Positions 19,113 through 27,748 of a DNA stretch of 64,000 bases are shown here, piece after piece. Source of the DNA: JAMCRM01 sp035561075 (GTDB taxonomy: Bacteria > Acidobacteriota > Terriglobia > Bryobacterales > Bryobacteraceae); contig DATMYF010000013.1 of NCBI GenBank assembly GCA_035561075.1, positions 62,001 to 126,000 on the forward strand, given 5' to 3'. The translations under genes and the position numbers were made by a program. The notes beneath the pieces are model-generated. The model was given only the letters and a program-made list of their open reading frames with translations, did not search any database and was not told where the DNA came from. How positions within the stretch are numbered: the stretch's first letter is position 1; each line of letters opens with the position of its first letter.

Positions 19113-20544
19113 GCTCCCCCGCCCCCTGTCCCCTTTTCGCCGCTCGGGCTTGTTTGATGATTTCGCCGTAGGGATCCTTGTCGAAGGGCGGGCAGCCGGT
19201 CGGATACTGGCCGGTTGGGTGGTGTTTCTGGCGCATCAGATACGTGCAGTAGGTGAGGGTCTTGCAGACGCGGCGCTCGTCGAGTTCGCCTTTTTCGAGC
19301 GCATCTTTGGCGAAATCGGGGTAGGCGAGGGCATTCCTGCCCAGGCCAACCATCCGGGTGGCTCCGTGCTCCAGGTTCCAGGCGCCGGCATTAATGGCGT
19401 ACTTCTGCAGCCAACTGTAGCCCGTCCCCACAATGGGGAGGTCGGGGAAGGCTCGCTGCAAGGCCCCCGCCACGCGGAAGTGCCGGTCCACTCCCAGCAG
19501 CGGATGCTCCGGCTGCTCGTAATTGCCATCGTCGGGCTTCTCGAACGGCCGCCCGATATGGGGGTTGTAGTACGGCGATCCCAGCGACACGTTCAGCAGC
19601 TTGATACCCCACTCCCGGAAGCAGGCGATGGCCTGTTTCACCTCGGTCAGGTCTTCCCGCATGGGGTCGTCCGCGTTCACGCCGAAGCCGTAGCGGTATG
19701 GCAGTTCGTACCGGCAGGGGATCCCGAGGCCGGTCTGCGGATCGCGCGAATACGGCACGCCGTCGTAGCAGCCCAGCCGCATGCATAACAGGAGACGGTC
19801 GCCCACGGCCGCGCGAATTTTGCCTGCCACATTGCCGATGAAGCGAATGCGGTTTTGGAGCGGCCCGCCGTAGCGCCCTTCGCGTGTCTTGGCGCCCAGC
19901 ATCTCACTTAGCAGGTAGCCATGGGTAGCCTTGATGTCGACCGCTTGAAAGCCCGCCTCGACGGCCAGCCGCGCGGCCTCGACGTAGCTGTCCTCCAGGC
20001 GCTCCAGTTCGTCGTCCGAGATCACCGGGTAGTCCGGGGGCGTGCCGGTAAGGGCGTCGATGTGGGGATTGTGGTAGACGATGGTCCGGCGGGGCGCGCT
20101 GTAGCGGCCGGAGTGGGTGAGCTGAAGAGGTATCAGCAGGTCGTCCGCGGTGCCCCAGTGCTCGCGGTGATCCCGCCGAATGGTGTCCAACAGGTGCGCG
20201 AACTCCGCAACCGTTTCGCGGTGGATCCACAACTGCCGGGTATTGGCGCGGCCGTCCCCACGTACAGCAGTGGCTTCGAACCAGACCAATTTGGCGCCAC
20301 CCATGGCGAAACGGCGGTACCGCCGCCAGGTCAACTCGTCGGGCCGCCCTTCGAGAGTGCCGTCGCAGCCCTCCATGGGATGGATGGCCAGCGAGTTTCC
20401 CATTTGAAACGAACCCGCCGCCACAGGCCGCGCCACCACGCTCCGCACGGCTTCGCGGTCGGGTTCAAAACCGACGTGCGACGCCCCTAGGCGCTCGACG
20501 TCAAGTTGTAGCTCGTCCAGGACTCGATAGATGAATCTCTTCAC
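19096..20544 (-). CDS. NADH:flavin oxidoreductase (Old Yellow Enzyme family)
   Basis: A 482-aa FMN TIM-barrel oxidoreductase. Visible motifs are MGNSLAIHPMEGCDG at the N-terminal FMN strand, QLTHSGRYS, DIKATHGYLLSEMLG (substrate/FMN His region) and KTREGRYGGPLQNR, all typical of OYE/2,4-dienoyl-CoA reductase-type proteins. The FAD/NADPH domain of the large dienoyl-CoA reductases is absent. The C-terminal ~60 residues contain several Cys (CKTLTYC, GCPPFDKD), so a cluster is possible but unproven. The start is a GTG at 20544 with an AAGAGGGG ribosome site, overlapping the MFS gene by 44 bases; the extra upstream codons read in the MFS shadow. Substrate unknown. Confidence 0.82.
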   Translation of the reverse strand: MKRFIYRVLDELQLDVERLGASHVGFEPDREAVRSVVARPVAAGSFQMGNSLAIHPMEGCDGTLEGRPDELTWRRYRRFAMGGAKLVWFEATAVRGDGRANTRQLWIHRETVAEFAHLLDTIRRDHREHWGTADDLLIPLQLTHSGRYSAPRRTIVYHNPHIDALTGTPPDYPVISDDELERLEDSYVEAARLAVEAGFQAVDIKATHGYLLSEMLGAKTREGRYGGPLQNRIRFIGNVAGKIRAAVGDRLLLCMRLGCYDGVPYSRDPQTGLGIPCRYELPYRYGFGVNADDPMREDLTEVKQAIACFREWGIKLLNVSLGSPYYNPHIGRPFEKPDDGNYEQPEHPLLGVDRHFRVAGALQRAFPDLPIVGTGYSWLQKYAINAGAWNLEHGATRMVGLGRNALAYPDFAKDALEKGELDERRVCKTLTYCTYLMRQKHHPTGQYPTGCPPFDKDPYGEIIKQARAAKRGQGAGEPTPNT

Positions 20545-21760
20545 TTTCCGCGCCCCTCTTCGGCAACAATGCGATGGACGTTGCACCGATCAAGGCAATA
20601 AAAAATATCGAGTAGAGAGGCCACGTGTAATCCACCGAACGTTCCCTCAATTGCGCAACGAGGTACGGGAGCCAGGTCTGCCCGATGGTGTCGCTCGGTA
20701 GAATAATCGCCATCGCCTTGGCCAGATTGTTGACGCCGAACTGCCGGGCAGCCATCAGTGGAATAAGCATGTAGTCCGCACCCATAGCCAGCCCGAACAG
20801 GACCGCAAAAGCCCAGGGGGCGCCCGGAGGCCGCACGGTCAACAGCAGCGGAATAGTAGCCGCGGTGACGAAATAGGTCGAGAACATGACGTATTTCATC
20901 GGGAACCTGTCGGCCAGGCTTCCCACCACCACCCGTCCGATGATGCTCGACCAGAGGATGGCCACATTGGCCGTTCTCCAGGTGGCATCCAGCAGGCCTT
21001 GATCCTTGAAGCCCTGGTCGAAGAACACGAACTTCATGTGGATGTTGATGGACCCGATGGCTCCGATGGAGCAGAAACTGCCAACCAGCAGCAGCCAGAA
21101 CTGGTACTTGCCCAATAAATACCGGTAGGTGCAGGGCTTTACCGGAGCGACCTCCGGCGGTTTCTCGTCGCCGTCCGGGAATTGCCCCTTGTCCGACGGC
21201 TTCAACTTGATCACGAAAAACGCGATCGGCCAGGCGATCAGCATGATCGCGGCTATGATCTGCAGGGCAATCCGGAAATTGAACGCCTCAGTCAGCTCTT
21301 TGACCAGGATGGATCCCAGGGAGGCGATGACCCCAACCCCGACATACACCAGCCCCATCGCTTTACCGCGATTTCTGCGGAACCACTGCGACACGATCAC
21401 CTGGTGAGGGATGGGCCCGGACAGGATATAGCCCATCGTATAGAGGATCCACAGGGCATAATAAAATACCAGATTGCCGCCCATGTGCGAGAAGCCCGTT
21501 AACGCGAGCAGCGTTAAGCCGGTGCCGATCACGATGCTCTTCCGGGCGTCCAGCCGCGGAATCAGAAGCGGTCCCACCCAGAGGGTCAGGATGGCAGCGA
21601 CCGGAAATCCGAGGGTGATCTCGCTTCGCGACCAGTCGAAGGTCTTCTGGTAGTAATCGTAGAAGAACGGCAGGTTATAGTAGGGTATCCCTACAGATAT
21701 GCCGAACGTGACGAACGTGGCTGCGGTTATCCACCAGCCGTAAAAGCCTTTCGTTCTCAT
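20501..21760 (-). CDS. Major facilitator superfamily transporter
   Basis: A 419-aa protein with about 12 hydrophobic segments. The MFS signature between helices 2 and 3 (VGPLLIPRLDARKSIVIGTGL) and the NRGKAMGLVYVGVG motif after helix 4 fit OFA-like organic-acid carriers, though the substrate cannot be named. A charged central loop (KLKPSDKGQFPDGDEKPPEV) separates the halves. It is the first gene of a minus-strand run (MFS, flavoenzyme, peptidase, DMT), which looks like a small catabolic unit. It is divergent from the 114-aa gene. Confidence 0.88.
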   Translation of the reverse strand: MRTKGFYGWWITAATFVTFGISVGIPYYNLPFFYDYYQKTFDWSRSEITLGFPVAAILTLWVGPLLIPRLDARKSIVIGTGLTLLALTGFSHMGGNLVFYYALWILYTMGYILSGPIPHQVIVSQWFRRNRGKAMGLVYVGVGVIASLGSILVKELTEAFNFRIALQIIAAIMLIAWPIAFFVIKLKPSDKGQFPDGDEKPPEVAPVKPCTYRYLLGKYQFWLLLVGSFCSIGAIGSINIHMKFVFFDQGFKDQGLLDATWRTANVAILWSSIIGRVVVGSLADRFPMKYVMFSTYFVTAATIPLLLTVRPPGAPWAFAVLFGLAMGADYMLIPLMAARQFGVNNLAKAMAIILPSDTIGQTWLPYLVAQLRERSVDYTWPLYSIFFIALIGATSIALLPKRGAESEEIHLSSPGRATT

Positions 21761-21868
21761 TAAAACGGGTTAACCCCCTTGCGTGGAACCTTTGTTATAG
21801 CACGCCGGAACCCGGTTCCAACCTCTCCCGTCCCCGCAAGGAGTTTGTTAAAATTGTCACTAAGCCCC

Positions 21869-22213
21869 ATGGAGAACAAGACCGCCCGCGAGCGCACCCG
21901 CCTCGTAGAGGATCGCCTCAAGAGGTTCCGGAGCCTGAAGCTCGATCCCGCCGAAATCCAAGCCAGCCGCAAGTTTCACCTGGCCCACTGGTTGACGGTG
22001 GCGGAAGACGCAGTCCGCAGAGAACACCGGGAAATGTACTACAACGGACTCTCGGCAAACTTGGAAGAAGCGTTGGCCAGCTACCCCGACAGCCGCATTC
22101 CGCCGGCCCTGCAGAAGGCCGTGCTGCGCGATCTGGCGTTCATGGAGGGCCACCTCCAGGCTTTCCGCGAGACCTTGGACGCGCTTGCCCGGCTGCGGCA
22201 GGATCAACGGTAG
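21869..22213 (+). CDS. Conserved-looking helical protein of unknown function
   Basis: 114 aa, mainly charged alpha-helix (ARERTRLVEDRLKRFRSLKL..., later EEALASYPDSRIPPALQKAVLRDLAFMEGHLQAFRETLDALARLRQ). No signal peptide, membrane segment or cysteine is present. The ATG at 21869 follows a GTTAAAATTGTC stretch; an AAGGAG lies ~25 bases upstream, too far for an ideal ribosome site. A longer open frame reaching 21779 is less likely because it reads through the promoter region. I do not recognise a family. Its last 10 bases overlap the end of the convergent HlyD-type gene. Confidence 0.6.
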   Translation: MENKTARERTRLVEDRLKRFRSLKLDPAEIQASRKFHLAHWLTVAEDAVRREHREMYYNGLSANLEEALASYPDSRIPPALQKAVLRDLAFMEGHLQAFRETLDALARLRQDQR

Positions 22214-23412
22214 TCGGGGCGCACGCGCATACCGGCCTGAAGCTGCCTTTCGGTGGGCAGCGCCACGGCATCGCCCTCCGCCAGATTCTTGAGCACCTGA
22301 ACGCGCGTCGCACTGGCCGCGCCCGTAGTCACGGTGCGCCACTCAAGGACGTCGTCACGCAACACGTAGACCCCCACCCCCTGAGCTTCCCTTCGCAACG
22401 CCTCCCTCGGAATGGTCACCGCGTTTTCGACCACGCTGGTGCGGATTTCGGCGTTCACGTTGGTTCCGGGAATGAGGTCCTGCCCGGGGTTGTCGATGGT
22501 GCACCAGACTTCTCCGACCTGGCGTGTGCCGAGCGCCTGGATTTCACTGGGCTCGCGCTCCACGGTGCCTTGCCAGCGCCTGCCCGGCAGCGCGTCCCAA
22601 GTGATGGTGACGGGTTGCCCAACCCGCACCCTGCCAAGCTCCGGTTCATCGACCCAGACGCGAACCCGCAGCCGTTCCGTGCGACCCACGTTGGCGACCA
22701 GGTCGCCCGGATTGAGGTACGCGCCGGGGCGTGCCGCCAACCCGTAGACCATGCCCGCAACCGGCGCCCGGACGGCGGTTTGGGCCAGCCGCTCCCGAGC
22801 ACCCGACACGGCCGCTTCGGCCTCGCGAACGCGCGCTTGCGCGGCCTGAATATCCGTTTTCCCTACCAGTGAAGCACGCCTGCGTTCAAGCGCCTGGATG
22901 GCGAGTTCGGCTTGCCGGACGCGGTCGCGGGCAGCTTCCACTTCCACGCGCGTGGCGGCATTTTTTGCGGCCAGGCGTTCAAGGGCACTCAGCTCGCGCC
23001 GGGCGGTTTCAACGTCCAGGCGGCCGCGGACCAGGCCATTCTCGATTTCGGCCAGCTCCCCTCCCTTGCCGCCTGCCTCGAGCAGCGCCAGATCAGCGCG
23101 CGCCTGCGCGACGCGCGCTTCGGCCGCCCGGATCTCAGCCGCGAGACCGGTAGCGGTCATGGTGGCAAGGACGCCACCTTTGGCCACGGTTTCGCCTTCA
23201 CGCACCGGGACGGTTTCAACGAGTCCGGCGACGTCGGCGCGGGCGGCGGCCCACTCAATGGGCTCCGCCCTTCCATTGGTGGGCAGTGTGCTGATGAGCG
23301 TTTCGCGGTGTGCCTTAGAGAAAGGAACCTCGGCGGGCCGGTTCCGCGCGTGGAAGCCCCACCCCACGAGCAGGCCGAACGGGATCAACAGAATCAGCAG
23401 AAGTCGTTTCAA
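22204..23412 (-). CDS. HlyD/RND-type periplasmic adaptor (membrane fusion protein)
   Basis: A 402-aa adaptor subunit of an efflux system. It has an N-terminal membrane anchor (residues 3-20), a biotinyl-lipoyl half motif (VREGETVAKGGVLATM), a long alpha-hairpin coiled coil rich in Ala/Arg/Glu (about 90-215), the second lipoyl half (AVRAPVAGMVYGLAARPGAYLNPGDLVANV), a beta-barrel domain and a membrane-proximal domain. Such adaptors link an inner-membrane pump (RND or ABC) to an outer-membrane channel. None of these partners is adjacent: the next genes on either side are unrelated, so it must work with a pump encoded elsewhere. Confidence 0.87.
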   Translation of the reverse strand: MKRLLLILLIPFGLLVGWGFHARNRPAEVPFSKAHRETLISTLPTNGRAEPIEWAAARADVAGLVETVPVREGETVAKGGVLATMTATGLAAEIRAAEARVAQARADLALLEAGGKGGELAEIENGLVRGRLDVETARRELSALERLAAKNAATRVEVEAARDRVRQAELAIQALERRRASLVGKTDIQAAQARVREAEAAVSGARERLAQTAVRAPVAGMVYGLAARPGAYLNPGDLVANVGRTERLRVRVWVDEPELGRVRVGQPVTITWDALPGRRWQGTVEREPSEIQALGTRQVGEVWCTIDNPGQDLIPGTNVNAEIRTSVVENAVTIPREALRREAQGVGVYVLRDDVLEWRTVTTGAASATRVQVLKNLAEGDAVALPTERQLQAGMRVRPDYR

Positions 23413-23475
23413 GTGTGCGGTTCCCTCACTATCTTAAAACGCCTTGGACCACCCGGATTGGTACGCTAAAAATAT

Positions 23476-24282
23476 ATGCGCGACGACGCAGCCGCATTCT
23501 GGGGGGCTGGACCGGCGCCCGCCCTGGTGCTCTCGGCGGGCGGCATGTTCGGCGCCTGGCAGGCGGGGGCGTGGACGGTACTGAGCCGGACATTCCGGCC
23601 CTCGGCCGTGGTGGGCTCGTCCGTAGGAGCGCTGAACGGCTGGGCCATTGCCGGCGGCATCGATCCGGAGGAACTGGCACAGCGCTGGCTGGACCCGGCG
23701 ATGCGCGGGTTGATGCGGCCGCGCTTCCCCTGGGTACCCTGGAACGGAGTGTTCGCCCCGCGGGGCCTCGAGGAACTGGTGCGGGAGCTGTTCGCATCGT
23801 TTAAACCGCGGGTGCCGTTTGCCACCACGCTGGCCGAAGTGCCGCGGCTGCGGACGCGGCTGGTGCGTGGCGAGGAGATGACCTGGCATCACCTGATGGC
23901 TGCCTGCGCGGTGCCGTTCGGCTTCCCCCCGATACGCATTGACGGGAAGTATTACGTAGACGGCGGGCTGCTCGGGGCGCTGCCTCTATGGGCGTGCCCG
24001 CGGATGGGCACGGAGCGCGCGGTGGCACTCGATTCGCTGCCGCGGATGCCGTCCGCCGTGGTGCGGGGCTTCGTGCGAATGGCGAGGGCAGCGGCGCCGC
24101 GCTACCCCGCGGAGCGTCCGGCAGAGGTGCTGCGGCTGGCCCCGGAACCACCGCTCGGATCCGTCCGGGAGGCCGTGGTTTGGGATCGCGAACGGGTGCG
24201 GGGGTGGATCGAGCGGGGGGCGAGAGACGCCAAGCTGCTGGTGCCCGGAGGACCTTCGGTTTCGCACACCGTTTTCGATTAA
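23476..24282 (+). CDS. Patatin-like phospholipase
   Basis: A 268-aa serine lipid acyl hydrolase of the patatin fold. It has the oxyanion-hole glycine run (LVLSAGGMFGAWQAG, ~17-31), nucleophile S49 in GSSVG, and the catalytic Asp in the DGG motif (D162). No signal peptide is seen, so it is probably cytoplasmic or membrane-peripheral; its substrate (phospholipid or other ester) is unknown. The usual basic residue after the glycine run is replaced by Met/Phe. It is the first of three closely spaced plus-strand genes. Confidence 0.85.
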   Translation: MRDDAAAFWGAGPAPALVLSAGGMFGAWQAGAWTVLSRTFRPSAVVGSSVGALNGWAIAGGIDPEELAQRWLDPAMRGLMRPRFPWVPWNGVFAPRGLEELVRELFASFKPRVPFATTLAEVPRLRTRLVRGEEMTWHHLMAACAVPFGFPPIRIDGKYYVDGGLLGALPLWACPRMGTERAVALDSLPRMPSAVVRGFVRMARAAAPRYPAERPAEVLRLAPEPPLGSVREAVVWDRERVRGWIERGARDAKLLVPGGPSVSHTVFD

Positions 24283-24292
24283 AATACGGGCT

Positions 24293-24622
24293 ATGCCGGT
24301 CTTTCGCATTCACCGCATGAAGGATGCCCCCCGCCTGCAATTCCGGTGGGCGCCGCACGTCTCCGGCTGCGCCGCGGCAAAGCCAAAGGACTACGAACCG
24401 GGTGGTGAGATCGAAGCGGCCAACGAATACGACGCCTGGCGGGCTCTGCGCGCAACCGAGCAGCCGCTGGGCCTTGGGGACCTGCTGGAGAACGAAAAAG
24501 GTGAGCTGCGAATCTGCAAGTACGTGGGTTTCGACGCCGCGGAATGGGTGCTCCCCGAAGCGAAGCCGCGGGCGGATGCCGCGGTTCCCGAATCTTCACC
24601 CGACGCCCAGCCCGCAAACTAG
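24293..24622 (+). CDS. Small protein of unknown function
   Basis: 109 aa beginning MPVFRIHRMKDAPRLQFRW. It is compact and mixed in charge, with hydrophobic strands around KVGELRICKYVGFDAAEWVLP-like sequence and a disordered Pro/Ala/Asp tail. No signal peptide or membrane segment. It lies 10 bases after the patatin and 18 bases before the zinc-ribbon gene, so the three probably share a transcript. No family recognised. Confidence 0.7.
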   Translation: MPVFRIHRMKDAPRLQFRWAPHVSGCAAAKPKDYEPGGEIEAANEYDAWRALRATEQPLGLGDLLENEKGELRICKYVGFDAAEWVLPEAKPRADAAVPESSPDAQPAN

Positions 24623-24640
24623 AGATCGCAAGGAGACTGC

Positions 24641-24925
24641 ATGCGCGAAGTCCGCTTAGGCGATGTTATCGACGATTACTGCGTGAAGTGCAAGCGCATT
24701 ATGAATCACTCGGTCATCTCCATGATGAACACCGAGCCGGCCAAGGTGCGCTGCCGGACGTGCCACTCAGACCACGACTACCGCCACGAACTGGCGCCTC
24801 CTCCGAAGGTGGATCCACGGAAAGCCGCGTTGTTCAACGAGGTGCTCGCGAAGGTGGCGGGACCCGTCGAGGCGGAGAAGGAAAAGGCCAAGACCCAGAA
24901 GTCAAAAGCCAAGGGTGAGAAGTAA
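24641..24925 (+). CDS. Small zinc-ribbon protein with Lys-rich tail
   Basis: 94 aa. Two CxxC knuckles (C14/C17 and C38/C41, the second followed by HSDH) form a plausible zinc ribbon, and the C-terminus is a Lys/Glu/Ala-rich charged tail (EAEKEKAKTQKSKAKGEK) suited to nucleic-acid or protein contact. An AGGAGA ribosome site precedes the ATG by 5 bases. The specific role is not recognised. It is the third gene after the patatin and converges on the hybrid kinase gene 12 bases away. Confidence 0.78.
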   Translation: MREVRLGDVIDDYCVKCKRIMNHSVISMMNTEPAKVRCRTCHSDHDYRHELAPPPKVDPRKAALFNEVLAKVAGPVEAEKEKAKTQKSKAKGEK

Positions 24926-24937
24926 CTCGCCCGGAGT

Positions 24938-27607
24938 CTATTTACCGTTGTCCAGCAACTCCCGAATTTTCCGCGTCAGCGCCTGGTGGGTGAACGGCTT
25001 CTGCAGGAATGGAATGCCGGCTTCCAGGACGCCGTGGTGCACGATTGCCTCGTCGGTATAGCCGGAGATAAAGAGCACCTTCATCTCGGGGGCCATGGTG
25101 CGGGCATGCTCGGCCAGTTCGCAGCCGCTCATCTCGGGCATGACCACGTCGGTCACCATGAGGTTCACCGGGCTGGTCCTGCTGCGGAGGATTTCAACGG
25201 CGTCGGCGCCGCGCTGGGCGTCGAGCACGGTATAGCCGCTGCTTTCCAGGATGGCGCGGATGAGCGCGCGGACTCCCGTCTCGTCCTCCACCACCAGGAC
25301 CGTCTCGGCCCCGCGGCTCGCCAATGGAACCGCTGCGGGAACCTTGCCCACCGCATGGGTATCTACGCGGGGAAGGTAGATCTTGAAGGTGGAACCGCGG
25401 CCCGGCTCGCTGTAGACGAAGATGGATCCCCCGCTCTGCTTGACGATGCCGTACACCGTGGAAAGCCCCAGGCCGGTGCCCTTGTCGCGCGGCTTGGTGG
25501 TGAAGAAAGGTTCGAAGATGTGGCTGATGGTCTTGGCGCTCATCCCGATGCCGTCGTCGCTCACGGCCAGCATCACGTAGCTGCCGGGCTGCACTTCGGG
25601 ATGATCGAGCGAATAGGTTTCGTCCAGGTTCACGTTGCCCGTCTCGAGCAGAAGCCGCCCGCCGCGCGGCATGGCGTCACGGGCGTTCACGGCCAGGTTC
25701 ATGATGACCTGTTCGATCTGCGTCGGGTCGGCCTTAGTGGCGCCCAAGTGGGGATCGAGTTCGAGGGTTAGCCGGATATCTTCGCCGATGAGGCGCCGCA
25801 GCATTTTATCGAGGTCCGCCACCACGGTGTTCAGGTTCAGGGTTTTCATCTGCAGGATCTGGCGGCGGCTGAAAGCCAGCAACTGGCGGGTAAGAGAGGC
25901 GGCGCGTTCGGCGGCGCGAATGACCTCGTCCAAATCCTTCCGCTGGGGTGTGCCCGGCGGGATATCGGTGGTGAGCAATTCGCTATAGCCGCTGATGATG
26001 GTGAGCAGGTTATTGAAGTCGTGGGCCACGCCACCGGCCAGGCGCCCCACGGCTTCCATGCGCTGCGATTGCCGGAGTTGCTCCTCCAGCCGCTTGTATT
26101 CGGTGATGTCCTGGACCGTACCCACGAGACGCACGCCGCCGTCCTCTAAGCGCACGACCTCGGCGTGTTCGCGCACGTGCCGCTCGGTGCCGTCCGGCAG
26201 GACAATGCGGTGGTCGAGGTTGTACGGCCTGCCCGCGTCCATCGCCGCGTCAACCGCTGCCCGGACGGCCGGCCGGTCCTCCGGGTGCACGCGTTCATAG
26301 AAAATTTCGCGCGTGGGGGGCTCCTCCGGGGATACGTTGAAGATCCGGTAAACCTCGTCGGACCACTGGAGTTCGCCGGTGAGCGGGTCCTGTTCCCAGT
26401 TGCCGAGGTGGGCGATCCGCTGAGCCCGGGCGAGGCTGGCCTCGCTACGGCGCAGGGCCTCGCCGGCGCGATGACGCTCGGTGATGTCGCGGTCAATCCC
26501 ACGGTATCCGCGGAATACGCCGTGCTGGTCGAACCAGGGTACGGCGTTGGCCTCAAGCAGTAACGCATGCCCGAATTTGTGCAGCACCACAGTCTCGAAA
26601 TGCTGGAAAGGCTTGGCCTCCGCCGACATTGCCGCGTGAAACTCACGCGCCCGCCGCGCCTCATCCTCCGGCATCAGGTCGAAGGGTGTCTTCCCGATTA
26701 ACTCTTCCGGCTCGTAGCCCAGGATCTTGAAGACCTGCGGGCTGATATAGGTAAAGACGCCGTGTTCGTCGGTCTCCCAGACGCAGTCACTGGTGGTCTC
26801 GAGCAGGTTGCGGATGCGCTGTTCGCTTTGGCGGAGAGCGTCTTCGACCTGCCGGCGGGCGCTGATGTCATTGATGAAGCCGATCTGCATCAGTCCGCCG
26901 CCGATGGAGACGGCGCTGAGCCCTACTTCGACGGGGAACTCCGAACCGTCCTTGCGGCGCCCGGCCAGGGACATGCGGGTGCCCATTGGCCGCGTGCGGG
27001 GATCGGCGGCAAATCGGGCGCGGTCGGAAGTGTGCGCCTTGCGATAGCGCTCCGGCACCAGGATCTCCATCGGGATGCCCATCAACTCGGCACGGGTATA
27101 GCCGAACAGCGCCTCCGTTTTGGCGTTGACGAAATCGATTCGGCCTTCCCGATCCACCACCAAGATGCCCTCGGAGGCTGACTCCAGGTAGGCTCGTAAC
27201 CGCGCCTCGCTCTCCACCAGGGAGGTTTCCATGCGCTTGCGGGCGGTGATGTCACTTACCAACATCAACCGCGCAGGGCGCGATTCGAAGGGCAGCGGGG
27301 AGGAGGAGATCTCGACCTGGATGACGGAGCCGTCCTTCTTGCGGTGTTGTGAAACCTCCACCGGACGGTCATTTCCAGAAAGCGTGCGGCGGGGGTCCTC
27401 CTGCTTTGCCGGCAGGCAGACCTGGTGCAGCGTCATGCATAGGAACTCTTCCCGGGAGTAGCCGTAAGCAAGGATGGCCGCTTCGTTAACGGCAAGGAAC
27501 GCATGCGTTTCGACGTCAACCACCCACATGGGTTGGGGGTTTTTCTCGAACGCCAGGCGATACGGCTGGTGCAGATCCATTGGGAGCGCCCCTAAGTTTG
27601 TTTTCAT
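24938..27607 (-). CDS. Four-PAS hybrid sensor histidine kinase with C-terminal receiver
   Basis: 889 aa with no transmembrane segment, so probably a cytoplasmic sensor. Domains in order: PAS1 (~15-125), PAS2 (~137-255, FVNAKTEALFGYTRAELMG), PAS3 (~265-380, YISPQVFKILGYEPEELIG), PAS4 (~392-505, PAS_3-type WSDEVYRIFNVSPEE), HisKA with phospho-acceptor His in GGVAHDFNNLL (~530), HATPase_c (NARDAMPRGG, DDGIGM, GTGLGLSTVYG) and a receiver domain (VLVVEDE; phospho-Asp in TDVVMPEMSG; Lys in LQKPF). The HDFNNLL box and the C-terminal receiver are typical of acidobacterial and deltaproteobacterial hybrid kinases. No response regulator is adjacent. An alternative ATG is at codon 10. Confidence 0.92.
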   Translation of the reverse strand: MKTNLGALPMDLHQPYRLAFEKNPQPMWVVDVETHAFLAVNEAAILAYGYSREEFLCMTLHQVCLPAKQEDPRRTLSGNDRPVEVSQHRKKDGSVIQVEISSSPLPFESRPARLMLVSDITARKRMETSLVESEARLRAYLESASEGILVVDREGRIDFVNAKTEALFGYTRAELMGIPMEILVPERYRKAHTSDRARFAADPRTRPMGTRMSLAGRRKDGSEFPVEVGLSAVSIGGGLMQIGFINDISARRQVEDALRQSEQRIRNLLETTSDCVWETDEHGVFTYISPQVFKILGYEPEELIGKTPFDLMPEDEARRAREFHAAMSAEAKPFQHFETVVLHKFGHALLLEANAVPWFDQHGVFRGYRGIDRDITERHRAGEALRRSEASLARAQRIAHLGNWEQDPLTGELQWSDEVYRIFNVSPEEPPTREIFYERVHPEDRPAVRAAVDAAMDAGRPYNLDHRIVLPDGTERHVREHAEVVRLEDGGVRLVGTVQDITEYKRLEEQLRQSQRMEAVGRLAGGVAHDFNNLLTIISGYSELLTTDIPPGTPQRKDLDEVIRAAERAASLTRQLLAFSRRQILQMKTLNLNTVVADLDKMLRRLIGEDIRLTLELDPHLGATKADPTQIEQVIMNLAVNARDAMPRGGRLLLETGNVNLDETYSLDHPEVQPGSYVMLAVSDDGIGMSAKTISHIFEPFFTTKPRDKGTGLGLSTVYGIVKQSGGSIFVYSEPGRGSTFKIYLPRVDTHAVGKVPAAVPLASRGAETVLVVEDETGVRALIRAILESSGYTVLDAQRGADAVEILRSRTSPVNLMVTDVVMPEMSGCELAEHARTMAPEMKVLFISGYTDEAIVHHGVLEAGIPFLQKPFTHQALTRKIRELLDNGK

Positions 27608-27689
27608 TTTAACAGTTGGTTAATAGCGGCAGAGCCCGTAGATAGGGCATTGGTACTGAAGAGGCTACTACATATTGGCGTTGACACGA

Positions 27690-27703
27690 CAGGATTCAAC
27701 CTG
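27690..27703 (+). promoter_or_regulatory. Candidate operator upstream of imuA (CAGG-N6-CCTG)
   Basis: A short perfect inverted repeat (4-bp arms, 6-bp spacer) lies 45 bases before imuA, just after a TTGACA hexamer (27681-27686). ImuA-ImuB-DnaE2 operons are normally LexA-controlled, but neither the E. coli nor the B. subtilis LexA consensus is present, so this is only a candidate site. Confidence 0.25.
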
Positions 27704-27748
27704 CAAAAGTATAGTACAGGCGAATAAACAGCGAATCAGAGTTCCCAA

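Noticed and set aside
21807..21819. GGAACC-C-GGTTCC inverted repeat between the MFS and 114-aa genes
   Set aside because: A possible operator, but a single short palindrome without a -35/-10 or a neighbouring regulator gives too little support to list.
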